A stretch of 64,000 nucleotides of DNA from assembly GCA_028622995.1 (NCBI GenBank), contig JAJQJQ010000039.1, positions 1,674,001-1,738,000 on the forward strand. Reading direction: 5' to 3'. Made by a program: the position numbers and the translations under genes. Position 1 is the stretch's first letter. Every line of letters starts with the position of its first letter. The notes under the pieces were generated by a model. That model worked only from the letters and a program-made list of their open reading frames with translations, made no database searches and had not been told where the DNA came from. Of the stretch, positions 38,501 through 49,751 are shown in pieces. This DNA comes from Panagrolaimus kolymaensis (Eukaryota > Nematoda > Chromadorea > Rhabditida > Panagrolaimidae).

Positions 38501-41500
38501 ATTTTGAATGGGGTTTTGGCTATGATCGGAAATATGGAATTTTCCAAGTTGATTTTAATGATCCTGAACGAAAACGAACACCCAAAGATTCAGCAGAATT
38601 TTATAAAAATGTTGTCAAAACTCGTTCAGTTGAAGCCAAACCCGTTAAAAAAGAAGATGTCCTTCGTGGACCACCTTTCTTGGTTCCTGATGATTCGGCT
38701 GATGAGCAATCAAATTTGTAATAGCAAAAAATTAGTTACTACATAATTATTTGTTTACTAATATCACTTGTTTTTTAAAAATGGGATGTTAAATTTGTCA
38801 GTATTTTTTGGGCGGAATCACTAATTTATATAGGCCTGAATTTTTTTATAAGCCACGTTAAAAATTTAGAACTTTGTGTAAATGAAATCAGGAATTTTAA
38901 TACTAAAAATAAAAACTAACTTTTGATGGAAGTACCCCAAAAGCAACCATAATTAAAATACAAACATATAATCTTGACATCCACCAATCAGGATAAAAAT
39001 CACCATATCCAACCGTGGAAAAAGTAACCATAACAAAATAAAAACTATTAAATAAATCCAATCTTCGATATCCTGATCGCTGTAAATGTTCTATTCCACA
39101 AGCTCCACTAAAAAGCAAGCAAAAGAGAGTGGAAAAAAGGCCAAACATTTGACGAGAAAGTGCGGTGGTGTTGACTTGAGAAACTCTATGTAAATCATGC
39201 AATATATCTTCGAGAATTCCATTAGCTAACCAACAATTTAAAAAAATTGGTACATAAAATTGTCGCCATTCTTTTGCAAATATCTAAATCAGCCAAGGAA
39301 TTGGGTATCGTAATGAAAATGTTTTCGACTTACAGTAATAATTAAAGGGAAACTTGTGATAAGTTCCAATAAGAATGGAACATTAAAACATAGCCTCAAC
39401 AAACTTCCTTTATAAGTTAAATAAAAAATTAAAACTGTTTCTGCGATAGAAATTATAGCAACGATGGTTTGGATCATCCATAAAATATCTCCTGTATCAA
39501 CCCATAATAAATATTCACTGCAATACGCCAGTATGTATTGCTCAAGTTGCAATTAATGAAACTTACTAATTAATTCCATCGGTGGTGGATTTTATTTTTA
39601 CATGTTTAGGTAATTCCCCGGAATCTTGAATGACTCGAACACAATATAAAATGCAAGAAAGAAATTTAATGGTAAAATTAAATAAACGAATTTTGAGACC
39701 TATAAAAATGTTTTTTTAATTATGCCAATGTGAAATTAGAAAACTTACTGGAAGTCGTGTTTTCAAGAAAATATTGCTGTAATCGACCTTTGATTCCTTG
39801 ATCATGGCTATATTGCATGCGAGCCCTAAAACATTCAATTCAAAATCTGATATTTTTAATTTTTAAAGGAATAATTTTTCCCAAACATTTTTTATACCAA
39901 GTTTATAAATGGTAGTAGCTTTTCGATAAGTTGCCAGGAGGATCCTACTCAATATCCTTGCAAACATTTATGAAAGAAAAAAAAGAAAAAAAATTACATT
40001 TCTTCAATGTGAGAAAATCCAGGATAATTAAATTCATCAACATTATTTTCAATATTTTTTCTTGCTTTAAGCGATAATCGAAAAGCTTCTATTCTTTCAA
40101 TCGATTTACCAGATGAAAAATCAGTTACATTTATTTCCATTTTATTGGTTCAAAAGCTATATAAATAAGAGTTTTATTTCATAACAATACTCAAAAAGCC
40201 TTATAATTTAATATTAAAAAGAATACGAGAGGAGAAGAAAAAAGTGGAAAAAACAACCACAATATACGTTGCTGTTTTTTATTTTTTTATTTTCCAAGCA
40301 AAGATGCCAGCTGAAAATTGAGAATGAAAAAAAAAGAAATTGTCGCAGCCGCGGCGTTATATAATTTTTAATATTAAAAAAATATTGCAAAAAGAAAAAG
40401 ATGAGGAAGAAGTTGGTGGAAGAGCCGCTCAAAAAATGGCTTCTCAGAAGTTTTTCAAAAAAAAAAGTTAGTTTAAAAAAGCTAACGAGCATCTTTCATT
40501 TTTGCGCAAGTCAAAAAAATAATAACATAAAAATTAGTGGGCCATTGATGCGAGTATTGTTTACCAAACGCTAAATAAGTTATTTTTTGGAGTCGAAAAG
40601 CAGCTTTCAAAATATAAAAAATGAAGCAGCTAAAAGTATCAAGAGAGAAGAAAAAAAAGTATGTTAGTTAGTTAGTTAATGCCGCGGCAGCAACAAAGTA
40701 AAAAAGTATCATTAAGAAGAGAAGAAAAAGTAAGCGACGTGAGTTTTTTTTTTCAATGCATTTTTATCATGTTTTTTCTTTCTTTTGAAAGCGCAAGTGT
40801 ATGTTAGCAAGGAAAAATTGGCTGACCCTAAGGGAATGGAAGCAAGACTCTTCCCAAATGAGTTAATTAAAAATTTAAAATGTTTTATTAAATGGAGGGA
40901 GAAGAAGTTGATAGACTTTTTAGAATTTTGAAGCAACGACATAAAATTAGTCTTAAAATATCTCATCAAAATTGCAAAAAAGCATTAGCAAGATTTTTAT
41001 AAATTTAGATTTCTAGAATCAAAGATAAAAAAAAGAGTTTTCTTTATTTTGAATCAATCTAATAAAAATAAGTATAAGACGAAAAATAATTGAGTTAGTT
41101 TTAGTTGCATTTGCAAAAACAAAAGAAGAATAATAAAAAAAAGGAACAAAGCAGTTGGTTGAAGGCTTTTTGTTCAAGATTAATCCGTGACAAAAAATTA
41201 AATGAAAACACCTATCAAACACATTTATTTTAAACATGTATGTATGTGTACCTCTTTTGTTTCGGACAAGCAATTCTTGAGTTTAATTTACGCAATAAAC
41301 TTTTTTTGCTGCTTTTTTTTTTATCTCAAATATTTATGAACACAACAGTAGGTACCGGCATGTACATTTCGCCAAACGAATGCCAAAGAAAAAAGATGGC
41401 AACGATGACACTTTTTTTAAATAAGTTTTAAATGCGTTGATTGATTTACGTTTTATCGATTTTATTTTTTGATATTTATCCCATCGGAAAGCCCGTAAAA

Positions 41501-44500
41501 TTCTGTTATTGAGATATCTAATTCTTTTAAATCGTAAAATAGAGAAAATGGATTCAAAAACAGTTTTTTATTTTTCCTGAGCCAGCTTAAAGGTTGACTA
41601 ATTTTTATTTTTTGACAATATTATTCCTCACACTAATCTGCATAAAATATCAAAAATCCGTGCCCGCACTAGTCAGAAAAGTCACTTTTCCAAAGCAAAA
41701 ACCATAAAATTGATAGAAAATGTGGGCATCACCAAGTGAAAAATGTTGCTTTTCATTTTCAACATGCAAAAAATGAAAGGGGAAGAAAACCTTTTTCGTT
41801 GCCATTTTTTAATTCAGAAGTAAATATTAAAACCTTGATATCTTAATTGGGAGTTTATTAAAAATTATTTTCTCTTCTATCATTAAATTCCCCGTATTTG
41901 ATAGTACCTATCCCTCTAAACCATACATCAAAACAAAGAAACTTCATTTTTTGCTTGCCGGTCCCTACACAACAGCTGTATAAAGAATGCAATTTTTCTT
42001 TGGTTCTTTGAGATAAAAATTATCATTTGGTATTATTTTTCTTTTCATCGTTTATTTTTTTGTTGCAAATTAAAAAATTCGAACTTTAAAGTTCCTAAAC
42101 TAATGAACGATCAAATAATTCTATTAAGGCTCGATAATTTAAATAAATTTGGGAAGCTATGGCATTCAGCAAAAGCTAATAAAAATGGTTGGAAAAAACC
42201 AGTTTACAGTTAAATAAACAAAACTTGAATTATTTTTTTATTAATATTTTTATGAAGTTTTGATTAATCTTTTATAATTCTTGCATAAATAAGATTCCCT
42301 TCCAACGTTTTTCAATGAAAGAGAAAGGCTTAGAATTTATTTTAAATGCCCTTTTCTTTTTCATTACAACAAATTTTCTTTTTGTCTTTTGTTTTTAAAA
42401 TTAACTATTTATTGACTCAGAAATAAAGTTTCACGTTGTTTGAGCTACAAAGAAAAAGCCTTCGTTGAAAAAAAATGTCATGGAAATTGGTGCTTTAAAT
42501 TTTTCAAAAGAGAGAAAGACTATATGCGAAAATAAAAGAACAAAATACAGACATTTTTCCATTTTAAATTTACATTAATTAAGCTTCGATCAATACAAAA
42601 ACTAACGTTGTTGAAAACAAAGAAGGAAAAAACAAAGGGTTTAGATTGAACAGTTTGAACTTTTTTTGCCAATCAAAGATCAAAAAAACTTCTCAATAAA
42701 GCTTGTAGTTTTTCTATGCTCCCATCGCAATAATGAATTTAATATTAACTCGATATTTTACTAACACTTTCAATGCGTCCAAAACATAGGAAAATATTTG
42801 TAAAAAATAAAATAAAACAAACTTTTGTTTAACATGTTCACTATTTCGTCGAAAAAGGGATGAAACTGATTTAGCTAAAGGTGTATTTAAATCATCCATT
42901 AAACCACCACCAGCAGGCCCATCTCCATCATCAATAAAGCTTACCGAACTCCAACGTGATGGTTGACTTTCAGTTGGATGTAAACCACCAGAGTCCGAAT
43001 TTATTATAGCCGAATGAGATTCATTCATTTTTAAAGAAAGTTTGAGGAAGGTAGAAAACTTAAAAAATGATAGATGATAAATTATTTACAAGTAAAATAA
43101 AATTCAAATCGCGACAGTTTAAAAAAAGGAAAAAAGTTAGAAATTATTCAGATGAATTTTTTTAGTTCCATTTAAATCTTTACTAGCTTTAACAAGAGTC
43201 TCAAATGTGAAATCCAAACCAACAAAAAAGTTAGTAGTAGTAAAAGCTTAAAGGACCCTAATCATTTGGTCTTTTCAAAATTTCAAATTTTCGTTTCCCG
43301 CATTATTCCCTCCTGCTGGCAAGGTGCAAAGTCCCTTTCAAGCAAGTTTGATTTTTTTTTGAAATCCAATTTTTTTCTTCTTCATCTAGGTTTTAATGGA
43401 TATATGTAAATACAATATTAAAAAGGTAAAAGGTATTGCGTAAATACATTGAAATGGTTGATATTCACGTAGATGAAGAAGAAGAAAATTGGATTTCAAA
43501 AAAAAATCAAACTTGCTTGAAAGGGACTTTGCACCTTGCCAGCAGGAGGGAATAATGCGGGAAACGAAAATTTGAAATTTTGAAAAGACCAAATGATTAG
43601 GGTCCTTTAAAGACTTTATTTCTTTTTTTTCCAAAAGGAGAAAGAGAAGCAAAGCTTCATTTTTTTTAAACAACAAAATGAACTTCCGGAAAAAAATGTG
43701 TACATTTTCTTAAAGTTTTCCCTTTAGTCTTATTACATTTAAAAAATACAAAACAAAAAACTAATAATTTTAACTTTGAATTATGGCGCGTGTTCTTTAA
43801 TATTTTTAGTATAGCTCAAACCAAAAAAATTTATTCGAAGAAAAAAAAAGTTCAAAAGCCATAACTTTCTCTAACAAAAAATGGGAAATGCCAAAGTTTT
43901 GTCTTTTTTTTTGTGGATGGAAGTTACTTGCTCGTCGCTATCTTTTCCTTCGCTTATTTTATTTTTTGCTACATGCGCTTCTTTTTTTAAATAGAAGCAA
44001 GCAAAGTCGAAGCCCAAAAAATAAAGAAGCTAATGTTGGCGGGCCAAAAATAAAAAAAGAGTGAATAAACGCCTTTTATAAATTTAAAGCAGAAGAGAAA
44101 AAAGCCTATATCAGCTACTAACTATTCCTTTTTTTGTTTTTTTAAGATTTTAAGAAAATACTGCCTGCCTTGAGTTTAAATAAATAAATAAATAAATCTT
44201 AGAGACATGACTAGCTTGGTTGAATAAAAAAAAATGGACATTTGAAGAGAAAGCTTGAAACAAAAACAGCACATGAGAAGATTGACCATGGAAAAAGAAG
44301 GGAGAAGAAAAAAACATATGAGTTTATGTCATGGCATGAATCCATCCAAGTCTAAGAGCCAGATGAAAAACAGAGAAATTTTTGATAAATGAAAGAAAAA
44401 TTGAAGAATACTTTTTTGACGTTTTCGTTATTGACACCAAAGAGAAGAAGAAAAAATGGAAATTAAAAGCCTTTGTTTCAATAATATAAATATTTGCTGT

Positions 44501-44867
44501 TGAGCTCATTACTTTTCGACTATAAATAACCAAGCTTCTGCTAGTGGATTCTTCTCGATTAAACTATTTTTTATAATTACGTTAAAAAATTAAATCCATC
44601 GAGTTTTTAACAATTTATTTGACACCGTTTTTTTTATAAAGAAAATAGCTACTATATTTTAATAAACTTACTTCTGTTAATAGTCTTTTATAAATATTTA
44701 TTAAATTCATTGAAAACTTACAATTTTGCCAAATCTTTATCAGCTTGTGTGGGAGAATAAGCCCAATAACTTTGTCGCGAACCTGAAGTTTCAACTCCCA
44801 ATCGATCAAGATGACTTGAAATCGAGGGAATTAAATATGGCTGTCGCATATCTTCGTCTTCAATCAT
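32510..44867 (-). CDS. slo-2: Slo2/Slack-type Na+-activated K+ channel alpha subunit
   Basis: High-conductance potassium channel of the plasma membrane, family KCNT/SLO-2. Exons 2-6 (39825 down to about 38933) encode a [20 protein letters not shown] start, S1 ([15 protein letters not shown]), later S segments, [20 protein letters not shown], and the pore with selectivity filter TVGYGD in [14 protein letters not shown]. After a 3.06-kb intron the gating ring continues at 35870: [122 protein letters not shown] and [16 protein letters not shown]. These match human KCNT1 closely and in order. The C-terminal ~90 residues are basic and divergent. Three alternative first exons exist (separate entries). 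The intron near 35880-38930 carries a GH1 gene on the other strand. Confidence 0.95.
33030..33060 (-). other. Slo2 distal C-terminus after RCK2 domain
   Basis: The part downstream of [15 protein letters not shown] (about 33070 to 32510) has no clear counterpart in vertebrate Slack: [20 protein letters not shown], then [20 protein letters not shown] resembling the YV..NP.....L..GD element seen at the end of Slo channels, then an Arg/Ser-rich tail ending [12 protein letters not shown]. The '[17 protein letters not shown]' segment is the usual end of the RCK2 fold. Confidence 0.6.
36951..38721 (+). CDS. Family 1 glycoside hydrolase (cytosolic beta-glucosidase/klotho-like)
   Basis: Retaining beta-glycosidase fold. 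Four exons (36951-37028, 37136-37423, 37469-38027, 38147-38721) encode 499 residues, the usual length of a single GH1 domain. There is no signal peptide ([20 protein letters not shown]), so a cytosolic enzyme is likely. Conserved GH1 segments: [70 protein letters not shown], the acid/base glutamate in [14 protein letters not shown], the nucleophile glutamate in YITENGV, and [20 protein letters not shown]. Both catalytic glutamates are present, unlike in vertebrate klotho. The extra C-terminus ([20 protein letters not shown]) is nematode-like. It lies wholly inside a slo-2 intron in antisense orientation. C. elegans klo-1/klo-2 are the probable relatives; substrate unknown. Confidence 0.95.
39998..40140 (-). 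CDS. slo-2: slo-2 alternative first exon C
   Basis: Starts [20 protein letters not shown] and runs to HIEE followed by AT|GTAATTTTT, leaving two bases of the last codon (phase 2). An in-frame TGA lies just upstream of the ATG, so it cannot be an internal exon read from further 5'. Exon 2 (39825) supplies the third base, giving [15 protein letters not shown]. Confidence 0.7.
40141..42822. other. slo-2 intron/promoter region between first exons C and B
   Basis: A/T-rich, with a (GTTA)n patch near 40664 and purine runs. No gene seen. It should contain the promoter of first exon C. Confidence 0.5.
42823..43028 (-). CDS. slo-2: slo-2 alternative first exon B
   Basis: Starts [20 protein letters not shown], continues [20 protein letters not shown] and a basic [13 protein letters not shown] end. 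The donor AAAA|GTTTGT leaves phase 2, the same as exons A and C, giving VKQK-ARMQY when joined to exon 2. It is in the same orientation and upstream of exon C. The assignment to slo-2 rests on phase, strand and position and not on similarity. Confidence 0.55.
43029..44721. other. slo-2 intron/promoter region between first exons B and A
   Basis: Contains the hairpin element at 43248-43610 and a (AAAT)n patch near 44178. No gene seen. It should include the promoter of first exon B. Confidence 0.5.
43248..43610. mobile_element. Foldback MITE with 141-bp near-perfect inverted arms and TTAA ends
   Basis: Left arm 43248-43388 and right arm 43470-43610 are each 141 nt and reverse-complementary with about one mismatch seen by eye, around an 81-nt loop. 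The ends read TTAAAGGACCC...GGGTCCTTTAA, so TTAA is present on both sides, the target site of piggyBac-related elements and of palindromic TTAA MITEs known in Caenorhabditis. No ORF is present. The near-identity of the arms implies recent insertion or maintenance. If transcribed from first exon A of slo-2 it would fold into a long double-stranded RNA. Confidence 0.85.
44722..44867 (-). CDS. slo-2: slo-2 alternative first exon A
   Basis: Starts [20 protein letters not shown], continues [20 protein letters not shown] and QADKDLAK, and ends AAAATT|GTAAGT, a strong donor in phase 2. Joined to exon 2 it gives DLAKL-ARMQY. It is the most distal of three first exons with equal phase. A separate small gene cannot be excluded because no other coding exon follows it before exon B. 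Confidence 0.55.
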
Positions 44868-45992
44868 TCTTTATTTAATAAATCAATGGCCGCTTTTATG
44901 CCCTGAAATTTTGACGAAGAAAAATCCACAAAAAAATAATATTTCTTCAAAAAAATCGCGAGTGATGAATCAAAGCCGATGGAACCTTTTCTTACGTGCC
45001 ATTTACTTTTTGTAAGTATGTATCACCATATTTTTATTGGCAGCAAAAAACGAATAAAGAAAACTTTAGAAAAACAAAAAGAAAACCGCTGTAAAAACAT
45101 GGAGACAAAAAAATAGTCATGTCATCCTTGAAAGCAAAGCTTTTGATGTGTCTTCTTCTTTCGTTCATTGTGATAAATTTCCACCAAACTCCATAGGGGA
45201 AAATATTTTATGAAGAAGCCTTTTGTTATTCTTGTTTTTTTTTGTTCTTTTCTGATGCTAATGTTAAAATAGCGAGGAAAAATAACGAAACTGTTAAAGA
45301 AACCAACAAAAAAAAAATACTGATTATTTATTCTTTTTAATTTTGGGGAAAACATACAACAACAACATCTTAGTAGCAGCAAATGGGAAAGAATCCCAGA
45401 AAAATGCTGAAAACCAATGTACGGAAAAAATAAAAATTGAATTATTTGCTTATTTCGTTAATTATGCACATGTTTTAAAAAGTGAGCTGCCATTTTTCAT
45501 CAAAGACTTCAGATGCTCTTTTTTCATTCATCAAGCAACGTTTTGGCAGATATGTATGTTAACACTCATTCTAGCAAATTAAAAATAACAATTGTTTAAT
45601 GAAATAACAAAGTTTTTATTACATCATCTCGTGATCCGTAAAATTATTCAAGTTTCAGCTGACACTAAAGAAAATAGCTAAAAAAATAATATGGTTAGAA
45701 AAAAATCGTTTAATCCTCGATTTTCTATTCGCTGTAATTATTTCAGCTACTGTAATCCCAAAAGTATCCCATTTGCAGATCCAACAAACTTGATTTTCCA
45801 GGTTCATTCTCCATCTATGTATGATCCATAACAAAACAAAACAAAATTTAAAAAACAGTGGAGAATGATGTAAATAAATTTTTTTTAAATATAAAAAAAT
45901 GTAAACAAATTATTATTGTTTATTACAACTTTGAAAATTGTTTGCTTCTTCAAGAAAAAGAGGACGTAGTTACAAAAAAAATTCGTTTGTTT
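44868..45992. other. Intergenic region upstream of slo-2
   Basis: Probable distal promoter of slo-2 and 3' flank of the F-box-like gene. No credible coding sequence. Confidence 0.55.
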
Positions 45993-46963
45993 TTAAGGAT
46001 TATTTGGGTTTTCAAGAAAAGGAAATGGTGATGGAAAACTCGAAGGTTTTCTTTCCTTTGGTTCCCAAGTATTTATTTTTTCATAAAATTCAGCAGCGAA
46101 AGTCACTTGTACATTTGGATCTTGAAAGTATATTGTAACATGAGCATTATCAGCAAGATTTTTCTATAAAAAGAGTAAATTGAAATTCAATAATCTTTGT
46201 GACAAGCTTACTTCAAAAAATTGGCATAGCAAATTTATATCAACTTCTTGATTAATGAGATGCCACATTAAAGTAATAAATTTTGGTTGATGTTCCATAC
46301 TTATAATTTTTTTCATTGTTTTTTCAGTAAATGTATAATTAAACAAACTAAATTTTAATATCATATATAATTAACTCAAAGCGAGTAAGCTTGTTTATTT
46401 TATTTCAAAAGCCCTCATATCCGTTTTTTAAAAAAAATTTTTACTTAAAAGAAACTTTACCAAAATTTAGTGGCTTTTGGAACGAGAGATAATATATCTT
46501 CTGGAGGAACAGGAGTTAAATTATCAGAATAATAAATTTGTTCGCGTATTGCTAAAATAACAATATTTCCCGATTTTGTTAAAAATTTTATTTCATTCAT
46601 TGTTATCAGACACATGACATCCAAATAATAAATATCACATTTTACAATTTTTGAAATAATTTTTGATGGCTCTGGGCAATCATATAACTTAAGTTCTCCG
46701 ATAATAATTAGATTATTTTTGAATAAATTCAGGTCTTGTTCGCTGGATGACATTTTAATTTTGTATTTATCAATTTCTTTTTTGGTAAAATTTAAACATA
46801 CAAGAAGCAGGTCCAAAATTATATATTCTTTTTTTACATTAAAATATTTGCAAGTTTTGTGTAGTTTTCTAAGAGTTCGACCATTTATATTTTCCATTAT
46901 ATATGTTAAAATTGGTTTGGGGAATGAAAAGTTTTGGGAAATTGCATTATTAAAAGTGGACAT
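45993..46963 (-). CDS. F-box-like protein of a nematode-specific family (intact copy)
   Basis: The N-terminus (MSTFNNAISQNFSFPKPILT) runs into a motif resembling a short F-box, PILTYIMENINGRTLRKLHK followed by TCKYFNVKKEY, then a leucine-rich, non-repeat region (NLIIIGELKLYDCPEPSKII; ITMNEIKFLTKSGNIVILAI). Three exons: 46963 to about 46463 (phase 2), about 46342 to 46212, and about 46163 to 45993 (CCT TAA stop). The C-terminus has FAAEFYEKINTWEPKERKPS and ends NNP. Large lineage-specific families with the pattern 'FP..I..Y......(T/S)..KL...CKYF' are known from panagrolaimid worms; a role as E3-ligase adaptor is inference. A damaged paralogue lies 12.6 kb away in the same orientation. Confidence 0.7.
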
Positions 46964-47948
46964 GATGATTAACAGAAACTATTTTTTAATTATTAGATTT
47001 TGAAAGAAATTTTGATACATAAATAAATTTTTGATAATCAACGTTAAAGATGGACCAAATAGAATAAAAAGCTATGAATTTTTTCTTTATTTCCAATTTC
47101 TCACGAATGAAGAAAGCTAAAAAGAGATTATTGACTTTTCTTCGTGCAGAAATAAATTGAATTTCACCTTGTTTTAAAAATAAATTAAACTTTGCGAGGA
47201 ATAAAATAGAAATATGGGAGAAGAGGTGACAAGAGGAATAAGTTAGTGTGTTTATAGCACCAATATAAGCTTTTGGAGTAATCTTTTTAATAAGGAAAAT
47301 ATTAATTTTTGTTAAAGCAGAAAGTTGATATATGCTTTACTGCCAAGTCATAACCGCGCAAAATTTTATGCGGGGAAATAAAAATTCGAATGGTATTTTA
47401 GCGGGCTTTCGGCTCGCTCGCATCAAGTTTATCAATTACGCATTAAAACAGAATCTTATCATTAATCATGGGATCCTGACAATGAATCCTTTCTTTGATA
47501 TTTACTTGGATCCTTCTCTCTCACTGGTTGCAATTTACTTGGTTTTCATTCTTTCTTTTTTTGCTTCCATTAAAAAGCAAAGCATGATAGAAGAAACACG
47601 GGCGATCGCACAATGAAAATTAAAGGAAGGATGAGTAATAATTTCACTCTTGCGGTTCATTTTCTGTATTTTCACTTCACAAATAAATACAATAGCAGTA
47701 AGATCATGGAAACATTAAGTTACTGCAAAATGAATGATGAAATAAACAAAGTGAACAGAAAGATAATAATACATTATTTTAAGGTGGAAAAATAAAAAGA
47801 AGTAACCATGTCCTCAAATGAAAAAAATCATAAAAATATGCAAAACTAATGTAAGCATTTAATGGCATTCAAAAACATTTATTATGTAACAGAAAAACAA
47901 AAACAACAAGAAAATGAGATCAACAAAAGAAAGAAGAAAAAATAATAA
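46964..47948. other. Intergenic region
   Basis: Nothing convincing. The 94-codon ORF at 47332-47616 lacks a family match, splice context or signal. Confidence 0.55.
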
Positions 47949-49026
47949 TTACAAATCAAGATAATACAAATCATTCTTTTGATCAAGTTGTCGAAGAACT
48001 TCTTCATAGTTTCCCCATTCGAGTTTATTTGTTTGATTGATCATACAGAATTTTCCAAAGACATACTGAAAATAAAAAAAGACATAAGAAATATCATAAC
48101 AAAAAGGATAACATACCGAAGTGCTAACAGTTGTAACAGAACGAGGACCCCAATAATAACGAATCATAGCATCTTGATTTGCAACCAATTCCTCACTTTT
48201 ACGAATCCAACCTTCTTTAATAAATTCAGCTTTTGTTCCGCCCAAAAGTTTATCAAAAAGAGCTTCAGAAATACCAAGAACTTGCTAAAATAATAAGTTT
48301 AAATCGTTGCATTAAAGAATCAAAGAAACTAACAATACACATATGTTTAATGGTTTCATGTTCAGCAGACCAATGTTTATGACCCAATTCGACATTGTTG
48401 GACATCATAATACATGCAAGAAGAGTGAAGAGTAACCCTCTTTTGTCATCATTGGAAAAATTTTCTTCTTGAGCATCGAATGTTTGAGAAGCAGAAAAAA
48501 AGCCATTATCGATTCTTTCATGATTCAAAGTTCCTTGATTGAATAATTCTATGATTTGAGCTTTAACTGTAATTAAATCATTTCGAAGAAAAAATTGACG
48601 AGCAGTTCCATCATAAACAATCTGAAATGGAATGAAATAAATGTAATAGTCAAATGTTTACACAAAGATAAAGAAAGCAAAAGCTAAACATACGGTATAT
48701 CCAAAAGCTGTTGAAAAAATCTTGTTTAATTCTGTTAAACCATCTTGCCAATCACGGTATCGATCTCGAAGCAATAATGGTCTGAGATCAACTTCTTTGA
48801 TAGGGCCTTTGCTCGCCATTGCAAGAATTGCCAAAACAGCATTTGAAACGGAATCATTTTTGGCAGCAACTTGTGAAGGAAGCGGTTCGATCTAAAAAAT
48901 ATGAAACATCGTTAATTATTTTGAAAGTTTAAACATTAAACATACTTCTTCAACTTGTTCCATTGGTTCTGCTTCATCCTCGTCTTCTTCTTCAATAGCA
49001 ATTCTTCTTCTTCGACGTGGTGGCAT
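47949..49026 (-). CDS. nse-3: NSE3/MAGE-domain subunit of the SMC5/6 complex
   Basis: Nuclear protein that, with NSE1 and NSE4, bridges the SMC5/6 heads in DNA repair. The N-terminus is basic then acidic (MPPRRRRIAIEEEDEDEAEP). The MAGE homology domain follows with two winged-helix parts: VSNAVLAILAMASKGPIKEV, a LTELNKIFSTAFGYTIVYDG segment, RGLLFTLLACIMMSNN, then ISEALFDKLLGGTKAEFIKE, GWIRKSEEL and the signature YYWGPRSVTTVS, equivalent to 'YEFLWGPRA' of MAGE proteins. It ends with VLRQLDQKNDLYYLDL. Five exons. Nematodes carry a single MAGE gene (mage-1 in C. elegans), which supports NSE3 identity. Confidence 0.85.
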
Positions 49027-49751
49027 ACTTACAAATGGTGATTACGTAACAAAAAGTTAGTTGAATCGATTTCGAAGAAAGATAATTTAGAAAATAAAAA
49101 ATGAGAAAGGCAGCGGTTTCAAAAAAAAAAATTTGAAGAGGTTAATGAACGCGAGAAGAATCACACGATGCCAAAAACGCCCAATACGAAGAGTTTCAAA
49201 AATACGATACAATATTTTCACACAAACGTTAACGTTTATTGTAAATATCTCTAAATTAGTAAGATCCATAAATGCGTTTTGCCTTTTTAAAACACATCTT
49301 GCGTTGGAATGAATATCTCTTAAAGCCTCAAATTAAGAAACAATGGTGTAAAAAGATTCATAAGTTCATTTTAACAGAATAAATTGCATATGCTTTTGTT
49401 ATTATAATGCCGATAAGGAAAAATGTTAAAACTACAAACCATCAGGAAAATGGAAAGATTTTCATCATAAAAGATTAATGAATGGCTCCGAATTATCAAC
49501 CAGCATTTTGATTCTAATTCTAATCTTCACTAATAATATCCAAATTGCTTGTGATAATTTCTTAACCCTATCTGTTGTACTTGACTCTTTAACGCTTGAG
49601 TTTCAACGAAATAAATTTCTAAGGTTTAGAATTACTTCGTCAATCCTTGATCATACAAACAACCAAACACATAAAAAGGTGAAACACAAAAAAGTACTTT
49701 ATTCTAAATTTTCAAAACTACAATAATCTTCAAACTACTACATATAATCAT
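49027..49751. other. Spacer between NSE3 and KASH-like genes
   Basis: About 725 bp between two minus-strand genes. A/T-rich; small ORFs only. Contains the promoter of NSE3 or an intercistronic stretch of unusual length. Confidence 0.5.

Noticed and set aside
43248..43610. CRISPR or integron-like palindromes
   Set aside because: Eukaryotic context, a single inverted pair and TTAA ends point to a foldback MITE.
44175..44197. AAAT tandem repeat
   Set aside because: A simple microsatellite in an intron; not informative by itself.
46719..47003. 94-codon plus-strand ORF
   Set aside because: Antisense of the first exon of the F-box-like gene.
47332..47616. 94-codon plus-strand ORF
   Set aside because: No recognisable motif, no splice partners, composition like the surrounding spacer.
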